From Propionibacteriaceae bacterium (lineage in GTDB: Bacteria; Actinomycetota; Actinomycetes; Propionibacteriales; Propionibacteriaceae), in the NCBI GenBank assembly GCA_031282235.1, contig JAITED010000020.1, forward strand, positions 1-9,079: a DNA stretch of 9,079 nucleotides. The letters run 5' to 3'. This document shows positions 1 through 5,959 of the stretch, piece by piece (the first letter of the stretch is position 1; each line of letters opens with the position of its first letter). A program made the position numbers and the translations under genes. The notes under the pieces are model-generated. The model did no database searches. It was given only the letters and a program-made list of their open reading frames with translations, and was not told the origin of the DNA.

Positions 1-110
1 GTACAAGTAACGATAACGACACCAATGCTCCACTAAGCATCCTGCTACCCATAGCACTCGGTGCCCTAACACAACTCGTACGCCGCAAAAAGAACAGAAA
101 AACCAGCTAA
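1..110 (+). CDS. C-terminal end of a surface/membrane-anchored protein (partial)
   Basis: Only the last 35 codons are visible, read in the frame that starts at base 3 and ends with TAA at 108-110. The visible residues run from an Asp/Asn/Thr-rich stretch (TSNDNDTNAP) into a hydrophobic segment (LSILLPIALGALTQLV) and a basic end (RRKKNRKTS). That order of polar spacer, membrane segment and positively charged tail is how sortase-anchored and other tail-anchored Gram-positive surface proteins end. The sorting motif itself would lie just upstream. The split first codon ends in GT, so it could be the Gly of an LPxTG motif, but this cannot be confirmed here. A strong hairpin follows 20 bases after the stop, so the gene ends its own transcription unit. 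Function of the main body is unknown. Confidence 0.6.
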   Translation, partial: TSNDNDTNAPLSILLPIALGALTQLVRRKKNRKTS

Positions 111-130
111 ACCCACACAATAAGAATGGA

Positions 131-170
131 CGCTATCGGACTCCCGGTCACACCGGGAGATCCGATAGCG
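131..170 (+). terminator. Strong hairpin terminator after the first gene
   Basis: CGCTATCGGA at 131-140 is the exact reverse complement of 161-170. Inside it CTCCCGGT (141-148) pairs with ACCGGGAG (152-159), leaving a three-base loop and one bulged A at 160. The stem totals 18 bp. No T-run follows, so it is a hairpin-only terminator of the kind common in actinobacteria, or else an RNA 3'-end stabiliser. It separates the upstream surface-protein gene from the importer operon. Confidence 0.6.
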
Positions 171-199
171 TGGGTATGGCCGTGTCTTATGATTTTCAC

Positions 200-262
200 A
201 GTTTGCCTAGTTATACATGAGAATCTTCTTAGAAGAACTTTATTGAAGTAATAATTTTGTCC
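200..262 (+). promoter_or_regulatory. Presumptive promoter region of the ABC importer operon
   Basis: This is the most AT-rich stretch upstream of the lipoprotein gene. It holds -10-like hexamers TATACA (213-218) and TAATAA (249-254), but neither has a convincing -35 at 17 bp, so the exact promoter is not resolved. An odd-centred palindrome lies between them: TCTTCT (224-229), a central T, then AGAAGA (231-236). It would be a natural operator position for a small dimeric repressor. I could not match it to a known box such as DtxR/IdeR, Zur or LexA. The location is inferred from base composition and from the structured leader that begins just downstream. Confidence 0.28.
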
Positions 263-272
263 GAACGGGTAT

Positions 273-351
273 GGTGTAATGCACCGGATGATTTCCGGTC
301 CACACCGACAACGCCGTCGGCGTATTGCTAGGTAGGGCGTGAGTCGGGTGG
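273..351 (+). promoter_or_regulatory. Structured 5' leader RNA, candidate cis-regulatory element
   Basis: The leader folds on paper into nested and competing helices. GGTG (273-276) can pair with CACC (282-285). ACCGGA (283-288) pairs perfectly with TCCGGT (294-299) across a five-base loop, and the two helices share bases 283-285. Directly after, 300-315 can pair with 336-351 over 14 bp: CCAC, CCGAC and ACGCC against GGCGT, GTCGG and GTGG, with one bulged A (304) and a small internal loop. The same 5' arm can instead fold locally, with CCGAC (305-309) pairing with GTCGG (316-320). The element ends 11 bases before the AGGAG ribosome site (363-367) of the lipoprotein gene, so a switch in fold could affect translation or elongation. 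I compared it by eye with TPP, FMN, cobalamin, SAM, glycine, ZTP and T-box consensus elements and saw no match. Helices are observed; function is inferred. Confidence 0.42.
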
Positions 352-374
352 TTTCCTAAAGAAGGAGAAGTTTT

Positions 375-1715
375 ATGAAGAAAGCATTACGGGTCGCAGT
401 AGCGTGTCTGCTGGCTGGGTCGATGCTCAGCATCTCGGCTTGCTCGGATGACAAGCCAGAACCTGGCCCCAGCAAGTCAGCTGAACTCACTGGAGTGGCA
501 GCGATTATCGCGCAGGCCGAGGGCATGACCAACGCGGAGTTGTTCCAGAAAGCCATTGAGGAATCAAACGGTAAGGTGATGCGTGGCATCGGCAACTCCA
601 GCCGCGGCGCCACTGCCGCTACGGCGTTCATCGCGGAGCTGCAGAAAATCGACCCGAGCTACAACGGCACTATCGAGTGGAATCAGCCGAAAAATAACTC
701 TATTTTCACCACTCTGAACGCCGACATCACGTCCGCGACGCATACGTATTCCATGACGCTCATCCAAGACGGCAACCAGATTCAGACCAAGATGATTAAC
801 ACGGGCAACCTGTTGAACTTCATCCCGAAAGAGTGGAAAGAGGCCGCAGGCGTGGATGTCGCGGCGAACGGCACCCCGTTAGCGCTGCAGACCCTCTCCA
901 AGGTGTTCATGTTCAACAATCTGGATGCGAGCGCGAGCTACAGCAACGTGTGGGACTTCGTGAAAGAGGGCAGCGCCCCGATGTTCATGGGTGTCAACTC
1001 GGAACCGGTCGGCAAGAACTTCCTATACATGCTCACCGAGCCCACCTACGCCGGTTACGTGAAAGAGGCGTTTGACAAGCTCCCCGCCGCCGAGCAGGCG
1101 TATTTCCAAAAGACCGATGATGAGGTCGCAGGCGATGTCGAAGGTCTCGGCCTAGAGGGCGAGAACGCCAAATACGCACTGGCCTGGATTAAGCTGTGGG
1201 TCACCCAGTACAACGAAAAGACCGACGACGGCCCAATCTGCAACGAACTGGTCACCACCTCTGCGGCTGGACAGTCCGCGCTGATTGTGTACTCGAAGTT
1301 GCGTTCCGTGGAGGAATCCGCGACCGCTTCTGCGAAGAACGTCACCATCGCTGCTTATCAGGACGGTTATGCAGGCTTCGGCGGGTACGGCTACAAGCAC
1401 TACCTGATGATTCCTAAGACCAGCCCGCTGCCGTGGACGGCTGCCGCGTTCATCGCGTTCATGACCACCTACCCGGATGGTTTCGCTGCGTGGGGTAAAG
1501 ACATCGGTGGCTATTCGGCCAACCCGGCGGTCAACCAAGACCACAGCAAAGACGGTTTCGTTGACGGCGTGGACACCTACCCGGTGAAGAACGACAAGGG
1601 TTACGACTGGTGGACGTCCGCTGACGGTGGCCGTCTGATTTTGGAAGATCCGGAGTACGCGGCGCGCGTATCCGCCAACCTGTCCGACTGGATTGATGTA
1701 GCGGCAAACTCCTAG
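375..1715 (+). CDS. ABC importer extracellular substrate-binding lipoprotein
   Basis: This 446-residue protein should capture the substrate outside the membrane and deliver it to the fused permease encoded next. The N-terminus is a lipoprotein signal: basic MKKALR, a hydrophobic core, and lipobox ISAC with Cys23 as the lipidation and cleavage site, followed by an acidic/proline spacer (SDDKPEP). The mature chain has the look of an extracellular solute-binding protein from the group serving iron, polyamine, thiamine or phosphonate importers, but at about 424 residues it is longer than the roughly 320-350 usual there. The C-terminal third is rich in Trp, Tyr and Gly (for example FGGYGYKHYLMIP and GYDWWTSADGG). 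I cannot point to substrate-binding residues, so the ligand is open. The start is secure: AGGAG at 363-367 is seven bases from the ATG. It is the first gene of the operon, behind a structured leader and ahead of an intercistronic hairpin. Role is confident; substrate is not. Confidence 0.85.
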   Translation: MKKALRVAVACLLAGSMLSISACSDDKPEPGPSKSAELTGVAAIIAQAEGMTNAELFQKAIEESNGKVMRGIGNSSRGATAATAFIAELQKIDPSYNGTIEWNQPKNNSIFTTLNADITSATHTYSMTLIQDGNQIQTKMINTGNLLNFIPKEWKEAAGVDVAANGTPLALQTLSKVFMFNNLDASASYSNVWDFVKEGSAPMFMGVNSEPVGKNFLYMLTEPTYAGYVKEAFDKLPAAEQAYFQKTDDEVAGDVEGLGLEGENAKYALAWIKLWVTQYNEKTDDGPICNELVTTSAAGQSALIVYSKLRSVEESATASAKNVTIAAYQDGYAGFGGYGYKHYLMIPKTSPLPWTAAAFIAFMTTYPDGFAAWGKDIGGYSANPAVNQDHSKDGFVDGVDTYPVKNDKGYDWWTSADGGRLILEDPEYAARVSANLSDWIDVAANS

Positions 1716-1762
1716 CAGTCAGCCACTTAACAATCTGAAATAGTTTTGTTTAACTCAATTTA

Positions 1763-1798
1763 GCGGGTGTGGGGAATTGCAACGTTCCCCACACCCGC
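1763..1798 (+). terminator. 14-bp perfect intercistronic hairpin (attenuator or mRNA stabiliser)
   Basis: Bases 1763-1776 are the exact reverse complement of 1785-1798, with an eight-base loop at 1777-1784. There is no T-run after it; the permease ATG follows 21 bases later. In importer operons a stem of this kind after the binding-protein gene typically protects that message or terminates part of the transcripts, giving more binding protein than permease. The malE-malF spacing in enteric bacteria is the known parallel. The structure is directly visible; the role is inferred. Confidence 0.72.
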
Positions 1799-1819
1799 AC
1801 CATGACCGCTAGGGGAACA

Positions 1820-3634
1820 ATGAACTCGCCTGCCTGGCGCCGAGTGCGCACGTATTTTGCGAAGCCGCAGAATGGGCTGTTGTTGGTGTTGGGGATTGCT
1901 CTCACTATCAGCACGCTGGCTCCGCTGGTGTCAATCCTGATTGATACCGTCACGGTGCACCCCGGCCACGTCGATTCGGAGCGCACCGGTTTGATGAGCG
2001 GCTATACGCTGTTCAACTGGAGTGACCTGTTTGACCGCTCCACGTTCGTCAAAGAGAAGCTGTTCGCGCAAAACTTCTGGGATCCCACCGTAAATACGGT
2101 GCTGATGAGCGCTTTCTCTTGCATCTTCGCCATCGCATACGGCGGCTTCTTCGCGTATCTCGTCACCCGTACCAATCTGAAGTTCAAGAAGTACCTCTCG
2201 GCCATCTTCATCTTCCCGTACATGATGCCGCAGTGGACGCTGGCAGTGGTGTGGCAGAACCTGTTCAAGTCTGCATCGGTCAGCGGTGGTTCTGACGGCA
2301 TGTTGGCGGCGGTGTTCGACATCCACGTCCCGCAGTGGTTCTACGAGGGGCTGTTCCCGTCGTCGATAGTGCTGGGGTTGCACTACTCGGCGTTCTCATA
2401 CATCTTGATTGGCGCCATCTTCCGCAACATGGACGCTAACCTAGAGGAAGCGGCGGTGATTCTGAACACCCCGAAGTGGAAAGTGTTTTCCCGTATCACG
2501 CTGCCCATGATTACCCCAGCCATCATGTCCACTATTCTGCTGGTGTTCTCCTCGTCTATGGGGTCGTATCCAGTGCCGCACTACTTGAAACTTTCCACGC
2601 TGACTACGCGTTACGTGGAGATGAACGTGAACAGAGGCGGTGAGGCGAGCATTTTAGCTGTGGAGATGATAGCGTTCGGCATCGTCATGCTGCTGGCCAA
2701 CCAGTTCACCACGTCCGGGCGCAAGAGCTACACCACCGTCACCGGCAAATCCGGGCAGACCCAAGAGGTGAACCTAGGGGTCATCGGCAAATGGTTTATC
2801 GCGGGGGTGTTCGTAGTACTCACGCTGTTCACGTCGCTGTATCCGATGTTCGCATTCGCGCTAGAGACGTTCCTGCCGAACCCGGGCGACTACTCGTTCC
2901 TCACCGGCGGCGGGTTGGATGCGCTCACTACGAAGTGGTGGCTTACGTCTGAAAACCTCTCTGAGAACGGCATGTACGGGCAGCTCGGGGTGCTCTACAA
3001 CTCGACCATCTGGAGAGGGTTTGGCGGGCAGTTCTTTGTGGCGGCGATGTGCGCGCTGGTCGCTGGCACCATCGGGACGCTAGTGGGCTACTGCGTGGCC
3101 AAGAACCGCCGTAGCCGCTGGGCGAACTTCGTAAACAGCATGGCGTTCCTGCCGTATCTGATGCCGTCGTTGGCGGTCGGCGTGGCGTTCTTCATCTTCG
3201 GTGCGTCGCTGGGCATCTTCAACACGTTTGCGTTGCTCATCATCGCAGGCACCATCAAATACATCCCGTTCGCCTCTAGGGCGTCGCTGAACTCCATGTT
3301 GCAGTTGTCGAACGAGATTGAAGAATCCGCCATTATCCAAGACATTCCGTGGTGGAAGCGGATGGTGCGTATCATCGTGCCGATTCAGAAAAGCTCCATC
3401 ATCTCCGGCTATATGCTGCCGTTTATGACCGCACTGCGCGAGATGACCCTTTTCATGCTGTTGTGTTCGCAAACCAAAATCATCACCACAGAACTCAACT
3501 ACTTTGACGAGATGGGGTTATACGCTTTCTCGTCCGCAATCAACCTGCTGTTGATTGTCACTATCCTCATCTGCAACGCCGTGGTGAACAAACTCACTGG
3601 CGCCAGTCTCGACAAAGGTATCGGAGGTAACTGA
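1820..3634 (+). CDS. ABC importer permease, two membrane domains fused
   Basis: Read from ATG 1820 this is a 604-residue inner-membrane protein that should form the whole translocation channel, since it contains two binding-protein-dependent transport domains in tandem. By hydrophobicity each half has about six membrane segments (roughly residues 16-295 and 324-589). Each half carries an EAA-type coupling loop for the ATPase: EEAAVILNTPKWKVFSRITLP near 208-229 and EESAIIQDIPWWKRMVRIIVP near 500-521. The Gly usual in the loop is Asn in the first and Asp in the second. Fused permeases of this length are known from iron (FbpB-like), thiamine (ThiP) and phosphonate importers. A longer start at GTG 1769 is open but lies inside the 14-bp hairpin. 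ATG 1820 has AGGGG four bases upstream and gives a conventional cytoplasmic N-terminus, so I prefer it. The stop is one base from the ATPase start. Confidence 0.88.
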   Translation: MNSPAWRRVRTYFAKPQNGLLLVLGIALTISTLAPLVSILIDTVTVHPGHVDSERTGLMSGYTLFNWSDLFDRSTFVKEKLFAQNFWDPTVNTVLMSAFSCIFAIAYGGFFAYLVTRTNLKFKKYLSAIFIFPYMMPQWTLAVVWQNLFKSASVSGGSDGMLAAVFDIHVPQWFYEGLFPSSIVLGLHYSAFSYILIGAIFRNMDANLEEAAVILNTPKWKVFSRITLPMITPAIMSTILLVFSSSMGSYPVPHYLKLSTLTTRYVEMNVNRGGEASILAVEMIAFGIVMLLANQFTTSGRKSYTTVTGKSGQTQEVNLGVIGKWFIAGVFVVLTLFTSLYPMFAFALETFLPNPGDYSFLTGGGLDALTTKWWLTSENLSENGMYGQLGVLYNSTIWRGFGGQFFVAAMCALVAGTIGTLVGYCVAKNRRSRWANFVNSMAFLPYLMPSLAVGVAFFIFGASLGIFNTFALLIIAGTIKYIPFASRASLNSMLQLSNEIEESAIIQDIPWWKRMVRIIVPIQKSSIISGYMLPFMTALREMTLFMLLCSQTKIITTELNYFDEMGLYAFSSAINLLLIVTILICNAVVNKLTGASLDKGIGGN

Positions 3635-3635
3635 T

Positions 3636-4937
3636 ATGCCCCAGATTACGCTCAGCAACATCACCAAACGCTGGAAAGGTTTCTACGGCGTTGACGATCT
3701 TACGTTGGTGATTGATGACAACGCTTTCGTGACGCTGCTCGGCCCCTCCGGGTGCGGCAAAACGACCACGCTGCGGATGATTGCCGGGTTGGAGACCCCA
3801 ACTTCGGGTCGTATCAGCATCGGGGACGAGGTGGTGTTCGATTCCGAGGCCGGGATTGATGTGCCGCCAAACCGCCGTCACGTCGGCTTCCTGTTCCAGA
3901 ACTACGCGCTGTGGCCGAACATGACGGTGTATCAAAACATCGCGTTTGGGCTAGAGAACGACAAGTCGTACACCAAGAAGATGATTCAAGAGCGGGTCGA
4001 TGAGGTGGCGGACATCGTAAAAATCGGGTCGTTCTTGAAGCGTTATCCGGCGGAGCTCTCCGGCGGGCAGCAGCAGCGGGTGGCTATCGCGCGCACGCTG
4101 GCTCCCAAACCGGGGGTGCTGTTCATGGACGAACCGTTGAGCAATCTGGATGCCAAACTGCGCCTAGAGATGCGCTCTGAACTGCAACGGTTGCACATCG
4201 AAACTGGGGCTACGTTCGTATACGTCACGCACGACCAGATGGAGGCCATGACGCTCGCCACTAAAATCTGCCTGCTGGACAACGGGGTGTTGCAGCAATA
4301 CGACGCGCCGCTGGATGTGTATCACCGCCCCGTGAACCTGTTCGCCGCTGACTTCGTAGGCAACCCGGCTATCAATTTCATCAACGCGCAGGGTGTGGCC
4401 CCGCAGGGCGTATCCCAGCAGGGCGCAGAGATAAAGCTGGAGTTGTTGGAGGGTAAGCAGGTGGTGTTTACCCCGAGCAGCGGTGTCGCTTTGCCGGATT
4501 GGTACGCAACCCAGCAGTTGGCCGATGAGCAGGCGGCTGCCCAGTTGGCAGAGCGTAAAGCATCCCCGAAATACGTGGAGAAAGAGAACAAGGAGTCCAA
4601 CTTCAAGTACCGCATCGCCAAGAGCGGTGAACTGGGTGGCACCCCGCAGGATTTGAGCGACTCAAGCCAAGATTTTGTGGTGGGGGTGCGCCCCGAGTTC
4701 GTGGAGATTCGGGAATCTGGCGCGTTTGAGGCGGAGATTTATTCCTCTATGCCCACCGGCATGGAAACCACCGTGAAACTGAAAGTGGGCGACCTGCTGT
4801 TGACCGGCGTAATCTTCGGCCCCGCAATCTATATCATCGGGCAGCGGGTACGCTTCGACATCGACGGTGACGGCATCATGCTGTTCAGCCGCAAAAACGG
4901 TCGCCTAATCGCCACCGGAGCGCTGCGTATCGTATAA
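3636..4937 (+). CDS. ABC importer ATPase with an extended C-terminal domain
   Basis: This 433-residue cytoplasmic subunit powers the importer by ATP hydrolysis, probably as a homodimer docked on the two EAA loops of the fused permease. All motifs are intact: Walker A GPSGCGKT (36-43), Q-loop Gln88, signature LSGGQQQR (141-148), Walker B VLFMDEP (161-167), D-loop SNLD and switch His199. Around residues 243-250 (GNPAINFI) the chain enters the TOBE-type regulatory domain, recognisable by VGVRPE (349-354) and by the end LFSRKNGRLIATG. Between these lies an extra polar, Ala/Gln/Lys/Glu-rich stretch (about 286-342) that makes the protein some 60 residues longer than most relatives of 350-380. GGAGG (3623-3627) inside the end of the permease gene is eight bases from the ATG, which indicates translational coupling. 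The motifs resemble both polyamine/iron and sugar-importer ATPases, so they do not settle the substrate. Confidence 0.92.
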   Translation: MPQITLSNITKRWKGFYGVDDLTLVIDDNAFVTLLGPSGCGKTTTLRMIAGLETPTSGRISIGDEVVFDSEAGIDVPPNRRHVGFLFQNYALWPNMTVYQNIAFGLENDKSYTKKMIQERVDEVADIVKIGSFLKRYPAELSGGQQQRVAIARTLAPKPGVLFMDEPLSNLDAKLRLEMRSELQRLHIETGATFVYVTHDQMEAMTLATKICLLDNGVLQQYDAPLDVYHRPVNLFAADFVGNPAINFINAQGVAPQGVSQQGAEIKLELLEGKQVVFTPSSGVALPDWYATQQLADEQAAAQLAERKASPKYVEKENKESNFKYRIAKSGELGGTPQDLSDSSQDFVVGVRPEFVEIRESGAFEAEIYSSMPTGMETTVKLKVGDLLLTGVIFGPAIYIIGQRVRFDIDGDGIMLFSRKNGRLIATGALRIV

Positions 4938-5061
4938 AAGTCAGATAACGCTGTGGCAGGTGACGCGGTGACGGAACCGGAAACGGCGCGCGAAATCTCA
5001 CAGCAGATACTTATGTGGGACGGCGCACGTTCGGGCTTGATAGGGGGTAGCGTCCTTAACT

Positions 5062-5847
5062 GTGGAATGGTTTGATGTCCTGTTCACTAGGGACACTCCC
5101 AAATGGGCGCTGTTTACTACGTTTGGCACGCCACACCTGATTTGGCTTGCGCTATCGCTTTTGGCGAGCATCTGGTTTTTTCAGAAGATGAAACGGATGG
5201 CCGCGATAGACCCAGAGCGGGTTTGGAATATCACGAAATGGTTGGGGTTGTGGTGTTTTGTGGGCTGGGTGGTGCCAGCGTTCCTGCTAGTGGCGGTCGA
5301 TCAAGATACGTATGCCAAAGATAATCTGCCGCTGCACCTGTGCAGTTCGGGCGGCATCATCCTGCCGCTTACGGTACTCACCCGCAACAAGGTGCTGCTG
5401 AACTTCGCGTATGGGCTCTATCTGCCGGGCGCGGTGGCCGCCATCGCTACCCCGGCAACGCCGTATGAGCACTACTCGTATCTGTCGCTCTACTTCATCC
5501 TGTTTGTGCTATCCCACCTCATCATCATCTTTGTGCCGTTGGGGGCAATCGCTGCTGGGGAGTTGCAGCCTTCGTGGCGATATTATCCGGCGGTGCTGGG
5601 CATAGGTTTTGGGTTAATGGCCATTGACTACCCCTTAAATAAGCTGCTGGACTCCAACTATCTGTTCGTGAACTACCCGGCAGAGAATACGCCGCTGGAA
5701 CTGTTCGCGGAGTGGGTGGGGGTTCCCGGCTACGTTGGGGTGCTGGCGGTGCTGGGGGCGATAGTGATTGCGGGCATGTTCGCTAGTTATCAGGCGGTGT
5801 CTCATTTGCGTAGAGTGCATCCAGTAGCGCAGGTGCTGGTCGTATAA
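5062..5847 (+). CDS. YwaF-family (TIGR02206-like) integral membrane protein
   Basis: This 261-residue polytopic membrane protein has about seven hydrophobic segments. It shows hallmarks I associate with the YwaF/TIGR02206 family: PLHLC (residues 90-94) followed by a membrane segment and LTRNKVLLNFAYG, then a LSHL segment with His152, and later the NYLFVNYP block around 199-206. The family is distantly related to eukaryotic TMEM164, a membrane acyltransferase that uses a Cys nucleophile. Whether Cys94 and His152 play such a role here is inference only. The bacterial family has no established function. The start is GTG 5062, the only reasonable in-frame start after the stop at 5041; an AGGGGG run upstream is rather far (15 bases), so initiation may be weak or coupled. 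The gene lies 124 bases after the ATPase on the same strand, and I see no clear terminator between them, so it could be an accessory of the importer or simply its neighbour. Confidence 0.8.
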   Translation: MEWFDVLFTRDTPKWALFTTFGTPHLIWLALSLLASIWFFQKMKRMAAIDPERVWNITKWLGLWCFVGWVVPAFLLVAVDQDTYAKDNLPLHLCSSGGIILPLTVLTRNKVLLNFAYGLYLPGAVAAIATPATPYEHYSYLSLYFILFVLSHLIIIFVPLGAIAAGELQPSWRYYPAVLGIGFGLMAIDYPLNKLLDSNYLFVNYPAENTPLELFAEWVGVPGYVGVLAVLGAIVIAGMFASYQAVSHLRRVHPVAQVLVV

Positions 5848-5868
5848 CGGGGCGAATGTCCGTAAAAA

Positions 5869-5890
5869 GCCTAGTTAAAGCCTAGTTAAA
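5869..5890. repeat. Two-copy 11-base tandem repeat
   Basis: GCCTAGTTAAA occurs at 5869-5879 and again directly at 5880-5890, and GCCT starts a third copy at 5891-5894. It lies 21 bases after the YwaF-type stop codon and just before the shared terminator. It may be a slippage duplication or a paired protein-binding site; nothing else identifies it. Confidence 0.8.
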
Positions 5891-5901
5891 GCCTGAAAAC
5901 A

Positions 5902-5937
5902 ACTGCTGCCCCCCATTTGCGAACGGGAGGCAGCAGT
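5902..5937. terminator. Hairpin terminator shared by convergent genes
   Basis: ACTGCTGCC (5902-5910) pairs exactly with GGCAGCAGT (5929-5937). The stem can be extended inward by CCC/GGG with a bulge, leaving a loop of about ten bases. It sits between the converging YwaF-type and alcohol dehydrogenase genes. Read on the minus strand it is followed by TTGTTTTC, a conventional T-run, so it is a good intrinsic terminator for the dehydrogenase. On the plus strand it is followed by GGCGTTT and is weaker. Confidence 0.75.
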
Positions 5938-5959
5938 GGCGTTTAGGGCTTACGTAACT

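Noticed and set aside
205..213. GCCTAGTTA upstream of the operon also occurs in the tandem repeat at 5869-5890
   Set aside because: A single nine-base match in 9 kb is close to chance, and the two sites have different contexts.
343..356. GGGTGGT before the lipoprotein gene, resembling part of the T-box sequence
   Set aside because: The rest of the T-box consensus (ACCGCG) is missing, no specifier stem is seen, and the downstream gene is not an aminoacyl-tRNA synthetase or amino acid gene.
1152..1544. Minus-strand open frame opposite the lipoprotein gene
   Set aside because: It is Arg/Val-rich antisense translation with no motif; the plus-strand lipoprotein gene has a clear signal peptide and ribosome site.
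1769..1819. Permease start at GTG 1769 (17 extra residues)
   Set aside because: The segment is the loop and 3' arm of a perfect hairpin and has no ribosome site; ATG 1820 has AGGGG at proper distance.
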